A stretch of 64,000 bases of DNA from Planctomycetota bacterium (GCA_020638735.1 JACKHZ010000011.1:62001-126000); one strand, 5' to 3'; numbered from the stretch's first letter, positions 29,098 to 39,730 are shown. Made by a program: numbers and translations. Notes: generated by a model not told the origin, from the sequence alone.

Positions 29098-29703
29098 GTG
29101 CGGGTGCCCGGCCTCGACCTCTACCTGGCCTCGACGTCGCCGCGTCGTCGCGCGCTGCTGCAGCAAGCCGGGCTGCGCTTCGCATTGTGTGAGCCCGGCG
29201 ACGAATATGCGCCCGGCAGCGGTCAGCACGAGCACGAGGGTGGCGCCGGCGTGCCGGCCGAACTGGCGCGCGAGCGCGCGGAACGCAAGGCGCGCGGCGC
29301 CAGGCCACCGCTCGACGACGCGCCGGTGCTGGCGGTGGACACGGTCGTCGACCTCGACGGCCAGGAGCTGAGCAAGGCCGCGGACCGCGCCGCCGCGGGC
29401 CGCCTGCTCGGGCGCCTGCTCGGACGCCGCCATCTCGTGCACACCGCGCACTGCCTGCGCACACCCGACGGCAGGCTGCGCCACGAACTGGCGACGGCGA
29501 CCGTTGCCTTCGCCGACCCGGGACCGGCGGCGCTGGCCCGCTACCTCGACTCGGGGGATTGGCGCGGCAAGGCCGGCGCCTACGGCATCCAGGACCCGCA
29601 GCTGCCGTTCGCGTCGCTGGTGGACGGCACCCTCGACACCGTGATCGGCATGCACGTCGCGGCCGTGCAGCGCCTGCTGGACGCCGCGCGGTCGGCGTCG
29701 TGA
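29098..29703 (+). CDS. maf: Maf/YhdE-type nucleoside triphosphate pyrophosphatase
   Basis: 201 aa from GTG 29098 (GTG 29104 or TTG 29068 are alternatives). Maf signatures: LDLYLASTSPRRRALLQQAGL at the N-terminus (substrate loop S-x-S-P-R-R), VLAVDTVV (catalytic Asp), and SGDWRGKAGAYGIQ (the KAGxYxIQ motif). Family members hydrolyse non-canonical or canonical NTPs to NMP and are linked to division arrest or nucleotide-pool cleaning. The insert QHEHEGGAGVPAE in the usual helix region is longer than typical. Overlaps the next gene (GTGA). Confidence 0.9.
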   Translation: MRVPGLDLYLASTSPRRRALLQQAGLRFALCEPGDEYAPGSGQHEHEGGAGVPAELARERAERKARGARPPLDDAPVLAVDTVVDLDGQELSKAADRAAAGRLLGRLLGRRHLVHTAHCLRTPDGRLRHELATATVAFADPGPAALARYLDSGDWRGKAGAYGIQDPQLPFASLVDGTLDTVIGMHVAAVQRLLDAARSAS

Positions 29704-30242
29704 GCCTGCCGGGCTCACTCGCCGTGCGCCTCGCGGCGGCGCTGGTCGTCGCGGCCGCGGCGATCTGGCTGTTGGCGGTGTTGGCGTCGGGTTGGGATCG
29801 GCGGCACCCGCCGGTGCAACCGCACCGCGGGGACCGGGCCCCGGTGTCCGCCGACGGCGCGCCGGTGGCCCCGCGGCCGTTGCGTGAGTTGGCGCTGCAG
29901 CCCGCGTCCGAGAGGATCGGGCTGGCGCGGCGGCTGGCGTCGCTGCCGCCCGACGTGGCGCCGGTCGTCGAGGTGCTCCCCGACGGAGAGGTGGCTCTGC
30001 TTCGGCCCGCTCCCGGCGCTGCGGCGCCCGACGCCATCGGGCCCTCGCCGAGCGGCCTGGGCGCGGGGGTGTTGGTGCCCGAAGTCGACCTGGACGAGCT
30101 GTCCCCGCGGGCGCGGGCGGCGTTGCTGGGGGTGATCGGCGCGCTGACCCGGGAGCGGCCCGTCGCCATCGGGCGGATCGAGGTGCTCGACTTCGAGGCG
30201 ACGCCGGCGGCGCTGCGCCGCCTGCTGTCGTGGCTGCCCTGA
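29700..30242 (+). CDS. Single-span membrane protein of unknown function
   Basis: 180 aa from GTG 29700. One N-terminal transmembrane helix (about 9-30) and a Pro/Arg-rich linker lead to a small globular domain of about 100 residues (RIGLARRLASLPPDVAPVVEVL...). No motif recognised. The 4-bp GTGA overlap with maf implies coupled translation. Not assignable. Confidence 0.6.
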   Translation: MSLPGSLAVRLAAALVVAAAAIWLLAVLASGWDRRHPPVQPHRGDRAPVSADGAPVAPRPLRELALQPASERIGLARRLASLPPDVAPVVEVLPDGEVALLRPAPGAAAPDAIGPSPSGLGAGVLVPEVDLDELSPRARAALLGVIGALTRERPVAIGRIEVLDFEATPAALRRLLSWLP

Positions 30243-30279
30243 TCCGTGCAGTCCCCGCGACCAATGCCCCACGAAGGTG

Positions 30280-30307
30280 TTGCACTGCGCCGTGCGCGCC
30301 CTACACT
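30280..30307 (+). promoter_or_regulatory. Candidate promoter of rpmE
   Basis: TTGCAC (30280-30285), 16 bp, TACACT (30302-30307); rpmE starts 44 nt downstream at 30351. One of the clearest candidates in the window. Confidence 0.5.
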
Positions 30308-30350
30308 GCTCGCCCTCCTGTTCGCGCCGCGACGGCGCAGCCGGTCCGCC

Positions 30351-30566
30351 ATGAAAGCCGACATCCACCCGAAGTACGTCGAATGCAAGGTCAGCTGCGC
30401 CTGCGGCAGCACGTTCGTGACCCGCTCGGTCAAGTCCGAGATCCGCACCGACATCTGCGCTGACTGCCACCCGTACTACACGGGCGCGCAGAAGTTCGTC
30501 GACACCGCCGGGCGCGTCGACAAGTTCCGCAAGCGCTACGCGGGCGTCGCCGAGAAGAAGGCCTAG
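30351..30566 (+). CDS. rpmE: 50S ribosomal protein L31 (zinc-binding type)
   Basis: 71 aa from ATG 30351 (an in-frame ATG at 30246 would add a non-conserved leader). Begins MKADIHPKY and carries the zinc cysteines: CAC (C16, C18) and CADC (C36, C39), the C+ form of L31. Directly upstream of prfA, a classic rpmE-prfA-prmC order. Confidence 0.95.
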   Translation: MKADIHPKYVECKVSCACGSTFVTRSVKSEIRTDICADCHPYYTGAQKFVDTAGRVDKFRKRYAGVAEKKA

Positions 30567-30575
30567 CTGCCTGCA

Positions 30576-30592
30576 GGCGGGTCGCTCCCGCC
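30576..30592 (+). terminator. Hairpin after rpmE
   Basis: GGCGGG (30576-30581), loop TCGCT, CCCGCC (30587-30592), starting 10 nt after the rpmE stop. No T-run follows, so it may be a partial or Rho-assisted terminator, or an mRNA-stabilising stem. Confidence 0.35.
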
Positions 30593-30676
30593 GCGGCACG
30601 GCCTCTCCGCCGGGCGCGCCGCGCGCCCGCGCCGGTCGCCGACCGCGCCGCGCGTGTCGGCCGCCGAGGACTCCAG

Positions 30677-31756
30677 ATGAGCGGCCTGCACCCGAAGGTC
30701 CGGCAACGGCTCGACCGCCTCGTCGCGCGCGTGCAGCAGCTGACCGCGCAGTCGTCCGATCCCGCGACGCTCGAGCGGGCGGACCGGCTGGCGGCGCTGC
30801 ACCGAGAGCTCGGTGAGGCGACGCCGGTGGTGCAGCGCTACGAGCGCTACCAGCGGCGGCTGCGCGAGCTCGACGAGCACCGCGCGCTGCTCGACGGCGA
30901 CGACGCCGAGCTCGCGGAGCTCGCCCGCGCCGAGCTGCCCGCGCTCGAACGCGAACTCGACGCCGAGGCCGAGGACCTGCTCGACTCGATGCTGTCCGAG
31001 GAGACCGACGACCGCCGCAACTGCATCGTCGAGGTGCGCGCCGGCACCGGCGGCGAAGAGGCGGCGCTGTTCGTGCGCGATCTGGTGACGATCTACCACC
31101 GCTACGCGGCGCGGCGCGGCTGGGTGGTGGAGCCGATCAGCGCCGTGCCGACCGAACAGGGCGGCTTCAAGGAGGTCCAGTTCCTGCTGCGCGGCACCAA
31201 CGTCTTCTACGCGCTGCAGTTCGAATCCGGCGGCCACCGAGTGCAGCGCGTGCCCGAGACCGAGCAGAAGGGGCGGGTGCACACCTCGGCGGCGACCGTG
31301 GCGATCCTGCCCGAGGTCGAGGAGGTCGAGGTGCACATCGACCCGCAGGACCTGCGCGTCGACACCTTCCGCGCCTCGGGCGCCGGCGGTCAGCACGTCA
31401 ACAAGACCGACTCCGCGGTGCGCATCACGCACCTGCCGACCGGTACGGTGGTGGCCTGCCAGGACGAGCGCAGCCAGATCAAGAACCGGGCGAAGGCGAT
31501 GTCGCTGCTGCGCTCGCGCATCTACGAGGCCCGGCAGCGCGCCGCCGACGCCGCCCGTGCTGCTGAGCGCAAGGAGCAGGTCGGCAGCGGCGACCGCAGC
31601 GACCGGGTGCGCACCTACAACTTCCCGCAGGACCGGGTCACCGACCACCGGCTCAACCGCAACTTCGCGCTCAGCCAGGTGCTCGAAGGCAAGCTCGAGC
31701 CGATCGTCGAGGGTCTGCAGCACGACCTGCGCGAGCGGCGCATCGCGCAGCTCTGA
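30677..31756 (+). CDS. prfA: Peptide chain release factor 1
   Basis: 359 aa. Reads UAG and UAA and triggers peptide release. The GGQ loop is in FRASGAGGQHVNKTDSAVRI; the preceding segment RVPETEQKGRVHTSAATVAILPE is RF1-type. An N-terminal coiled coil is normal. GAGGA 8-12 nt upstream serves as ribosome-binding site. prmC, which methylates the GGQ glutamine, follows after one unrelated membrane-protein gene. Confidence 0.96.
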   Translation: MSGLHPKVRQRLDRLVARVQQLTAQSSDPATLERADRLAALHRELGEATPVVQRYERYQRRLRELDEHRALLDGDDAELAELARAELPALERELDAEAEDLLDSMLSEETDDRRNCIVEVRAGTGGEEAALFVRDLVTIYHRYAARRGWVVEPISAVPTEQGGFKEVQFLLRGTNVFYALQFESGGHRVQRVPETEQKGRVHTSAATVAILPEVEEVEVHIDPQDLRVDTFRASGAGGQHVNKTDSAVRITHLPTGTVVACQDERSQIKNRAKAMSLLRSRIYEARQRAADAARAAERKEQVGSGDRSDRVRTYNFPQDRVTDHRLNRNFALSQVLEGKLEPIVEGLQHDLRERRIAQL

Positions 31757-31767
31757 CGGCTGGGGGC

Positions 31768-31804
31768 GCCCCGGTTGCGGGGCAGCCGCAGGTCCGGGGG
31801 CTGC
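31768..31804 (+). terminator. Tandem hairpins after prfA
   Basis: GCCCCG (31768-31773), loop GTTG, CGGGGC (31778-31783); then GCAGCC (31782-31787) and GGCTGC (31799-31804). They overlap slightly, so they would be alternatives. No T-run. Sits 12 nt after the prfA stop in a 152-bp gap. Confidence 0.3.
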
Positions 31805-31908
31805 CGCGGATTCCCCGGCGCGGCTGAACCGCGAGGCGGATTCGTGCGTGACTGCCGGCCGCGCTTGCGCCAACATCCTGCCCCCTTCTCGATTCCCCGA
31901 CCTCGACG

Positions 31909-32598
31909 ATGACCGACACCGGCACTTCCGACCTCGCGTCCCTCGAACCCCTGGAGCCGCTGGACGGCGCGATGGCCGGTGCTCCGGCCGAAGACCTGAT
32001 GGCGCACAACCGCGCCGGTCTCGCCGCCCCGGCCCACAGCCTCTACTGCCGCGACAAGAGCTTCTACCGGTTCCTGTTCGCCGGCGTGATGATGTTCGTC
32101 GGCTGCTGCATGCCGTGGACCGCGGAGATCGGCCGCGCCGGCTACCAGACGATGGCCGGCGGCTTCTACATGCTGATCGCGATCGCGATGGTCTGGTCGT
32201 GGTGGGCGTCGATCGCCAACAACCGCCCGGTCAGCATGAAGTGGCTGCTGTTCACGATGGTGCCGCTGGTCGGCAGCGCCATGGCGCTGTTCACCTTCAA
32301 CGTCGTCGATGCCGCGCAGCACGCCAAGGACCACGGCCTGGTGCCGATGGACATGACCTTCTCGGAGAGCTGGAGCACGGTCTTCAAGGACATGGGCTCG
32401 GCGATCGCCAAGAACGCCGAGGCGCCGGTGCGCGTCGAGGGCTTCTGGCGGCTGCTCGGCCCGGGCAACGTGCTGGTGTTCCTCGGCGCGCTGCTGGCCG
32501 AGGCCGGCTTCGTCATGGGCGTCGTGGGCGGCGCCAAGCAGAACAAGGACGCCACCAAGGCCAAGATGGCCGCGGCCGCCGAACGCCGCCGCAAGTGA
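31909..32598 (+). CDS. Four-span membrane protein of unknown function
   Basis: 229 aa. A 40-residue acidic/Ala-rich N-terminus precedes membrane helices at about 52-70, 80-102, 110-130 and 185-208. A conserved-looking CCMPW motif lies in the first helix. The region between helices 3 and 4 is charged and amphipathic; the C-terminus is Lys/Ala-rich. Position between prfA and prmC suggests co-transcription but not function. Not recognised. Confidence 0.75.
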   Translation: MTDTGTSDLASLEPLEPLDGAMAGAPAEDLMAHNRAGLAAPAHSLYCRDKSFYRFLFAGVMMFVGCCMPWTAEIGRAGYQTMAGGFYMLIAIAMVWSWWASIANNRPVSMKWLLFTMVPLVGSAMALFTFNVVDAAQHAKDHGLVPMDMTFSESWSTVFKDMGSAIAKNAEAPVRVEGFWRLLGPGNVLVFLGALLAEAGFVMGVVGGAKQNKDATKAKMAAAAERRRK

Positions 32599-32614
32599 CC
32601 GCGGCGGGGCGCTC

Positions 32615-33526
32615 GTGAGCCAGGGCAACCCGCAAGGCGACGCTTCCGGCCAGGTCGAGCACACCGTGCTGACGGTGTTGCGAGGCGCCGAGCGCTGGCT
32701 CACGCAGCGCGGCGTCGACGCGCCGAAGCGTTCCGCCGAGCTGTTGCTCGGCAAGGTGCTCGGCATGGACCGACTGCGCCTCTACCTCGAGCACGACCGG
32801 CCGATGACGCCCGACGAGCGCGCGGCGATGCGCGAGCTGATCGCGCGCCGCGGCAACGGTGAGCCGGTCGCACACCTGCTCGGCTGCTGGAGCTTCCGCG
32901 GCCTCGAGCTCGAGGTCGGGCCGGCGGTGCTGGTGCCCCGGCCGGAGACCGAGGAGCTGGTCGATGTCGCGCTCGAGCGGCTGCCGGCCCCGGCCGCCGA
33001 TTCGGCGCCGCTGCGCGCGATCGACCTCGGCACGGGCAGCGGCGCGATCGCCATCGCGCTCGCCGTCGAGCGCCCGGACCTGCAGCTGGTCGCCGTCGAT
33101 CTCAGCCAGAACGCGCTCGCCGTCGCGCGCAACAACGCGACCGGCCACGGCGTCGGCGATCGCGTCGCCTTCGTGCACGGTTCGTGGTGGCAGCCGGTGC
33201 CCGACGACGCGCGCTTCGTGTTGGTCGTCAGCAACCCGCCCTACATCGACCCGGCGAGGCCCGACGGGCTCGCCGATGACGTCAAGCGCTTCGAGCCACC
33301 GCTGGCGCTGTTCTCGGCTTCTGGGGACCCGGCGTCGTGCTACCGCGAGATCGCGGCCGGGCTCGAGCGTCACCTCGCGCCGGGCGGCTGGTTCGTCGCC
33401 GAGACGGGGCTCGGCGCGGCCGAGCTGGCGCGCGACGTGCTGGCGGCGCAGCCGTTCCTCGACGCGGTGGAGCTGCTGCCAGACCTCGCCGGCGCGCCGC
33501 GGTTCGTGCTGGCGCGCCGTCGCTAG
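32615..33526 (+). CDS. prmC: Release factor glutamine N5-methyltransferase PrmC
   Basis: 303 aa from GTG 32615. N-terminal helical domain that binds release factors, then a Rossmann methyltransferase: AIDLGTGSGAIAIALA (SAM site) and VVSNPPYID (NPPY, which holds the glutamine amide). Modifies the GGQ glutamine of RF1/RF2. Genomic link to prfA supports the call. Stop lies 9 bp from the convergent PilZ gene. Confidence 0.95.
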   Translation: MSQGNPQGDASGQVEHTVLTVLRGAERWLTQRGVDAPKRSAELLLGKVLGMDRLRLYLEHDRPMTPDERAAMRELIARRGNGEPVAHLLGCWSFRGLELEVGPAVLVPRPETEELVDVALERLPAPAADSAPLRAIDLGTGSGAIAIALAVERPDLQLVAVDLSQNALAVARNNATGHGVGDRVAFVHGSWWQPVPDDARFVLVVSNPPYIDPARPDGLADDVKRFEPPLALFSASGDPASCYREIAAGLERHLAPGGWFVAETGLGAAELARDVLAAQPFLDAVELLPDLAGAPRFVLARRR

Positions 33527-33535
33527 TCCGCGGCG

Positions 33536-33898
33536 CTAGACGCGCTTGCCCTTGGCGACGTAGTTGTGCAGCGCCGCGCGCGTCACCGGCTTGATCTCGG
33601 TGAAGTAGACGGCGAGGTCCCAGCGGCGCTTGCCGCCTTCGTCGGCCATGCGTTCGCAGCGCACGACGGCGCCCTTGACGTGGTGCATCTCGGTGGCCCC
33701 GGGCAACGAGAAGTCGATGCCGACCAGCGTCATCTCCTCGATCGGTTCGCTGGCGACGCACGCCAGGCCGATCTCCGAGAGGTCGCGCATGCGCGCCGGC
33801 TCGGCGAGCGCGTCGGACGACAGCTTGACCGGGAAGTTCGCGGCTGCGCGGATCGCGCGGCGGCGCTCGGACTGGGATTGCGGAGTCGGCGAGGTCAC
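33536..33898 (-). CDS. PilZ domain protein
   Basis: 120 aa from GTG 33898. Single PilZ domain: RRRAIR (RxxxR, about 12-17) and DLSEIG (D/NxSxxG, about 39-44) are the two cyclic-di-GMP binding motifs; both are present, so binding is likely. The rest is the expected six-stranded barrel. Nothing attached indicates the output. Sits alone on the minus strand between prmC and ssb. Confidence 0.85.
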   Translation of the reverse strand: MTSPTPQSQSERRRAIRAAANFPVKLSSDALAEPARMRDLSEIGLACVASEPIEEMTLVGIDFSLPGATEMHHVKGAVVRCERMADEGGKRRWDLAVYFTEIKPVTRAALHNYVAKGKRV

Positions 33899-34059
33899 GC
33901 TGGAACGGTAGCGCGCGACGGCTCACGCCGCCACCGCGCAGCGGTCGGGCGGGCGCCCAGGGACCGCGTGATTCCACCGCCGTCGGCCCCTAGGATGCGG
34001 CCCTTCGCGGCAGATCAGCGCGCGTTCCCTCCAACCGAGAATCCGACCCGAATACACCT

Positions 34060-34533
34060 GTGGCCAACTTCAACAAAGTCATCCTGATGGGCAACCTGAC
34101 CCGCGACATCGAGCTGCGGCACACGCAGAGCGGCATGGCCATCGCCAAGTTCGGCATGGCCATCAACCGCCGGTCGTCGTCGGCCAACGGTGAACAGCGC
34201 GAGACGACGTGCTTCGTCGACCTGACCGCGTTCGGCAAGACCGCCGAGCTGTTGAACCAGTACGTGCGCAAGGGCAGCCCGCTGTTCGTCGATGGCCGCC
34301 TCGAGTACTCGACCTGGGAGAGCCAGGAGGGGCAGAAGCGGAGCAAGCTGGAGGTGGTCGTCGAGAACTTCCAGTTCATGAGCGCGGGTCGCGGCGAAGG
34401 CGGCGAGGGCGGCGGAGGTGGTGGTGGCGGTGGCGGCGGTGCCCGTCGCAGCGGCGGCGGTGGTCGCCGTGCCGCTGCCGAGGAAGGCATGGCCGGCGGC
34501 GGCGAAGTCGACTACGGCGACATTCCTTTCTGA
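34060..34533 (+). CDS. ssb: Single-stranded DNA-binding protein
   Basis: 157 aa from GTG 34060. OB fold with NKVILMGNLTRDIELRHT and the ssDNA-binding aromatic positions in FVDLTAFGKTAELL and STWESQEGQKRSKLEVVVENFQFM. A Gly-rich linker (poly-Gly run of about 14) leads to the acidic tip VDYGDIPF, which recruits repair and replication partners. A possible -10 box TAGGAT is at 33991. Confidence 0.96.
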   Translation: MANFNKVILMGNLTRDIELRHTQSGMAIAKFGMAINRRSSSANGEQRETTCFVDLTAFGKTAELLNQYVRKGSPLFVDGRLEYSTWESQEGQKRSKLEVVVENFQFMSAGRGEGGEGGGGGGGGGGGARRSGGGGRRAAAEEGMAGGGEVDYGDIPF

Positions 34534-34539
34534 GGCCGC

Positions 34540-34612
34540 CTCTTCCGGGACTGGCTCCTCCGGGGCTGGCTCTCCGGGGCTGGCTCTCCGGGGCTGGCCA
34601 TCTCGAGGCTGG
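34540..34612 (+). repeat. Degenerate 14-15 bp tandem repeats after ssb
   Basis: Five units ending in a GGxCTGG-like core at 34540, 34555, 34570, 34584 and 34598; the middle two, CTCTCCGGGGCTGG, are identical. They start 7 nt after the ssb stop. The rest of the 293-bp gap (34534-34826) has no gene that I can support, apart from the candidate promoter at 34758. Confidence 0.8.
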
Positions 34613-34757
34613 CCGTTCCGAGCGGCGTCTGGGCAGGCAGTCCTGATCAGGCCATGGCATCGGTCGATCGGGTCGATGCCCCGCGGTTGCGGTCTGGCGT
34701 GCGCTCCGAACAAGGCCGCGTGAATCCCCAATCGGGACGAACCGCGCCGCGCACCGC

Positions 34758-34785
34758 TTGCGTAGGGCCCGCGACTTCGTACCGT
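34758..34785 (+). promoter_or_regulatory. Candidate promoter of the sugar dehydrogenase gene
   Basis: TTGCGT (34758-34763), 16 bp, TACCGT (34780-34785), 41 nt before the ATG at 34827. Confidence 0.4.
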
Positions 34786-34826
34786 TTCGCGCCCTTGGTG
34801 TCCGACACGCCAGCCCTGCACCACCC

Positions 34827-36266
34827 ATGAGCTCCTCCTCCGGCCTCGTCGCCTCGATCGTCGCCTCGGCCATCGCGCTGTGCGCAACGATCTCCGCGCA
34901 GACACCTCCTGCAGGCTTCACGTACGAGCAACTCTCGGTCGGCGGGCTGGCGAGCGCGACGGCGATGGCGTTCCTGCCGGACGGCCGCCTGCTGATCACC
35001 GAGCGCGAGACGGGCAACATCCGCCTGTTCCGCGCTGGCGCGCTGCAGGCCGCGCCGTGGGCGACGATCCCGGTCTACAGCGGCGGGCCGTGGTCCGAGG
35101 CCGGGTTGCTCGGCATCGCCGTCGATCCGGCGTTCCTCGACAACCACTACGTCTACGTCTACCACACCGTCGCCGGCGGCGGCTCCAACACGATCACCCG
35201 CCTGGAGGAACAGAACGGCGTCGGCGTCGGCGCGACGCAGCTGATCCCGAACGGGCAGATCTCGGCCAACCTGTACCACAACGGCGGCGCGATGGTGGTG
35301 GGCTTCGACGGCCGGCTCTACGTCGCGACCGGCGACGCGCAGGCGGGTGCGTCCGCGCAGGACACGAACCAGTGGGTCGGCAAGGTGCTGCGCTTCGCGC
35401 TGCCCGATCTGACGGTGCCGAGCGACAACCCGTTCCCCGGCAGCCCGGTCTGGTCCTACGGCCACCGCAACCACTTCGGCCTCGCGGTGCACCCGGTCAA
35501 CGGCGACGTCTACCAGACCGAGAACGGCGGCGCGCTGATGGACGAGGTCAACCGCATCCTGCCCGGCGGCAACTACGGCTGGCCGATCGTCGAGGGCAAC
35601 GAAGCGACGCCGAATCCGGCGTTGATCGATCCGCTGGCGTGGTACCAGCCGACGACGGCGCCGACCGGCACCTGCTTCTACACCGGGGACCACTACCCGT
35701 CGGCGCTGCGCAACGCCTGGTTCTTCACCGACTACAACCAGAACAAGCTGCGGGTGCTCTACCTCGACGCCGCGGGCAGCAACGTCGTCTCCAGCGCGCT
35801 GTTCGACCAGCGGCCCGGCTCCGGCTACGGCATCGTCAGCGGGCCGGACGGCAACCTCTGGTACCTGACCAACGACAACGGCGGCTACGGCGCCGACCAG
35901 CTCGGCCGCTACGTGCACGCCAACGAGCCGGCCGCGTCGGTGCAGCTGTCGTCGGTGTCGCAGAAGACGCTCGGCGCGTCGGCGACCGTGGCCGTGCACG
36001 CTCACGATGGCCTGCTCTGCGTGTCGTGGCTGTCGCTTTCCCGCTACCCGGTGCCGCTGCCGACGCCGTTCGGCAACGTCTGGGTGCCCGGCGACGCGCC
36101 GCTGTCCGTGCAGGCGTTCGATCCGGACCACCGCGCCTACGTCGGCTTCCCGGTGCCCAACCTGCCGGCGTTCCTCGGCTCGTCGCTGCACACGCAGGCG
36201 GTCGTGGTCGACGTCGCGGGGCAGCTGACGATGACCAGCCCGTCCGATCTCGTCATCCGAGGCTGA
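34827..36266 (+). CDS. Secreted PQQ-dependent-type glucose/sorbosone dehydrogenase
   Basis: 479 aa with a signal peptide (cleavage near TISAQ, about residue 25). Residues about 30-370 form the six-bladed propeller of soluble quinoprotein sugar dehydrogenases: TAMAFLPDGRLLITERETG, GLLGIAVDPAF, HNGGAMVVGFDGRLYVATGD, YGHRNHFGLAVHP (conserved GHRN), and LPGGNYGWPIVEG. About 100 C-terminal residues form an extra beta-rich module resembling the end of the secreted protein at 56373-56978. Probably oxidises sugars in the periplasm. The stop codon lies inside a perfect 18-bp tandem duplication. Confidence 0.9.
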   Translation: MSSSSGLVASIVASAIALCATISAQTPPAGFTYEQLSVGGLASATAMAFLPDGRLLITERETGNIRLFRAGALQAAPWATIPVYSGGPWSEAGLLGIAVDPAFLDNHYVYVYHTVAGGGSNTITRLEEQNGVGVGATQLIPNGQISANLYHNGGAMVVGFDGRLYVATGDAQAGASAQDTNQWVGKVLRFALPDLTVPSDNPFPGSPVWSYGHRNHFGLAVHPVNGDVYQTENGGALMDEVNRILPGGNYGWPIVEGNEATPNPALIDPLAWYQPTTAPTGTCFYTGDHYPSALRNAWFFTDYNQNKLRVLYLDAAGSNVVSSALFDQRPGSGYGIVSGPDGNLWYLTNDNGGYGADQLGRYVHANEPAASVQLSSVSQKTLGASATVAVHAHDGLLCVSWLSLSRYPVPLPTPFGNVWVPGDAPLSVQAFDPDHRAYVGFPVPNLPAFLGSSLHTQAVVVDVAGQLTMTSPSDLVIRG

Positions 36267-36294
36267 GGCGAACGGCGAGGCTGAGGCGAACGGC
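36259..36294 (+). repeat. Perfect 18-bp tandem duplication across a stop codon
   Basis: GAGGCTGAGGCGAACGGC at 36259-36276 and 36277-36294. The first copy contains the TGA (36264-36266) of the sugar dehydrogenase gene; the second provides another in-frame TGA. It ends 8 bp before the stop of the convergent glnS. Confidence 0.95.
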
Positions 36295-36302
36295 GCGATG
36301 GA

Positions 36303-37988
<1,686 letters not shown>

Positions 37989-38062
37989 CGGAGGCGCAGA
38001 CGATCGCCCGCGCGGGCCGCGAATGCAATCCGCGGCAGGGCTGTGCGGCGCGCACGCCCCGC

Positions 38063-38068
38063 TATGCT
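38063..38068 (+). promoter_or_regulatory. Candidate -10 box for the polyferredoxin gene
   Basis: TATGCT at 38063-38068, 9 nt before the ATG at 38078, with a weak -35 CTGTGC 16 bp upstream (38041-38046). A transcript from here would be nearly leaderless. Confidence 0.3.
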
Positions 38069-38077
38069 GCTCGGCCG

Positions 38078-39706
38078 ATGACCGCGACCCAGACCTCCGG
38101 CGGCCGGCCGGCGCCGCACGACGTGTTCGCCGCGCTGCCGCGCGTGGACCGGCACAAGCCGAAGGGGCCGCCGCTGCGCAAGTCCAAGGTGTCGCGGTGG
38201 CGGGCCGCGGTGCTGATCGGCGTGCACGTGCTGATCGGGCTGCACATCTGGCACTGGCTGGCGGCCGGCGAGACGCTGACGCCGGTCGAGCCGTCGGAGG
38301 CGATGCAGACGGTCGAGGAAGGGCGCATCAACGCCGGCTTCGTGCTGTTCTCGTTCCTGATCGTGTCGACGCTCGTCGTCGGCCGCTTCTTCTGCGGCTG
38401 GGCGTGCCACCTGGTCGCGCTGCAGGACCTGTCGGCGTGGTTGCTCGGCAAGTTCGGGCTGAAGCCGCGGCCGGTGCGGTCCCGGCTGTTGGTGTTCGGG
38501 CCGTGGGCGGTCGGCGGCTACATGTTCGTCTGGCCGGTCGTCGAGCACTGGCTGTGGCCAGACCAGAAGAAGCTACCGGCCGTCGGCGATTGGAACCTGC
38601 AGCTGACGACCAGCGAGCTGTGGCGCACGTTCCCGGGCCCGATCATGACCATCGCCTCGGTGGTGGTGGTCGGCGGACTGATCGTCTGGTGGCTCGGCGC
38701 CAAGGGTTTCTGCACGTTCGGCTGCCCCTACGGCGCGTTCTTCGCCGTCGCCGACCGGCTCGCGCCGGTGCGCATCAAGGTCGACCCGACGAAGTGTGAG
38801 CACTGCGGCCACTGCACGCAGGCGTGCACCAGCAACGTGCGCGTGCACGAGGAGGTCGCCAAGTACCACAAGGTCGTCGACCCCGGCTGCATGAAGTGCC
38901 TCGACTGCGTCTCGGTGTGCCCGAAGGACGCCTTGTCGGTCGGCTTCGCCGCGCCGAAGCCGTTCGCGATCAGTCAGCAGCGCATCCAGGCGCGCTCGGA
39001 CTTCCGTTGGTGGGAGGAGGTCGTGCTGGCGGCGACCGCGCTGGTCGCCGTGCAGTGGGGCTTCCGCGGCGCGTGGTTCGTCGAACAGATCCCGTTCCTG
39101 CTGTCGGTCGGCATCGGCGCCATCACCGCGGTGCTGGTGTTGCTGCTGCTGCGGCTGCTGACGCACCGTGACGTGACGTTCCAGCACACCGTGCTGAAGG
39201 TCGGTGGTTCGCTGCGCCGGGCGGGGTGGATCGCGCTGCTGGCGCTGGTCGGTTGGGTGGCGTTCGCGGCGCACACCGGCGTCGCCAACGCGCGCTGCCG
39301 TGCCGCGGACCTGGCGATGGGGCGGGCCGACGCGTCGCTGCGCGCGGCGCTCTACGGCGACCCGCGCACGGTGGACCTGTCGCCGCTGCCGCCGGCGATC
39401 GCCGCGATCGAGGTCGCGCAGGGGACCTTGTGGTTCCGTCTGGGGCTGTGGGCCGAGTGGCGGGCGCTGGCGCTGCGCGCGATGGGCCAGCACCGCGAAG
39501 CCGAGCAGGCGCTGCTCGACGAGCTCGGCGACGGCGACGCGCTGCGGCTCGTCGAAGCCAACCTCGCGTTGGCGAGCTACGCGATGGATCCGGCGCGTCA
39601 GCGCTTCGAGCAAGCGCGACGGCTGGTCGACGCCGCGCTGCGACGGGTTCCGGATCACCCGGTCGGCCTGATGTTGAAGGAACGGCTCGAGCAGCTCGGC
39701 AAGTAG
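38078..39706 (+). CDS. Membrane polyferredoxin (CcoG/NapH/NosR-like) with C-terminal TPR-like region
   Basis: 542 aa. Several membrane helices; FFCGWACH and GFCTFGCPYG are the CxxxC(P) motifs of the CcoG/NapH/NosR family, here at the membrane face. Two [4Fe-4S] ferredoxin motifs follow: CEHCGHCTQAC and CMKCLDCVSVCPKDA. After two or three more helices the last 150 residues are helical and TPR-like (AEWRALALRAMGQHREAEQALLDEL). It probably passes electrons across or along the membrane; the partner is not visible here. The TPR-like end is unusual for the family. Confidence 0.85.
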   Translation: MTATQTSGGRPAPHDVFAALPRVDRHKPKGPPLRKSKVSRWRAAVLIGVHVLIGLHIWHWLAAGETLTPVEPSEAMQTVEEGRINAGFVLFSFLIVSTLVVGRFFCGWACHLVALQDLSAWLLGKFGLKPRPVRSRLLVFGPWAVGGYMFVWPVVEHWLWPDQKKLPAVGDWNLQLTTSELWRTFPGPIMTIASVVVVGGLIVWWLGAKGFCTFGCPYGAFFAVADRLAPVRIKVDPTKCEHCGHCTQACTSNVRVHEEVAKYHKVVDPGCMKCLDCVSVCPKDALSVGFAAPKPFAISQQRIQARSDFRWWEEVVLAATALVAVQWGFRGAWFVEQIPFLLSVGIGAITAVLVLLLLRLLTHRDVTFQHTVLKVGGSLRRAGWIALLALVGWVAFAAHTGVANARCRAADLAMGRADASLRAALYGDPRTVDLSPLPPAIAAIEVAQGTLWFRLGLWAEWRALALRAMGQHREAEQALLDELGDGDALRLVEANLALASYAMDPARQRFEQARRLVDAALRRVPDHPVGLMLKERLEQLGK

Positions 39707-39730
39707 CCGCTGGTGCTTCGTGAGTGGGAG

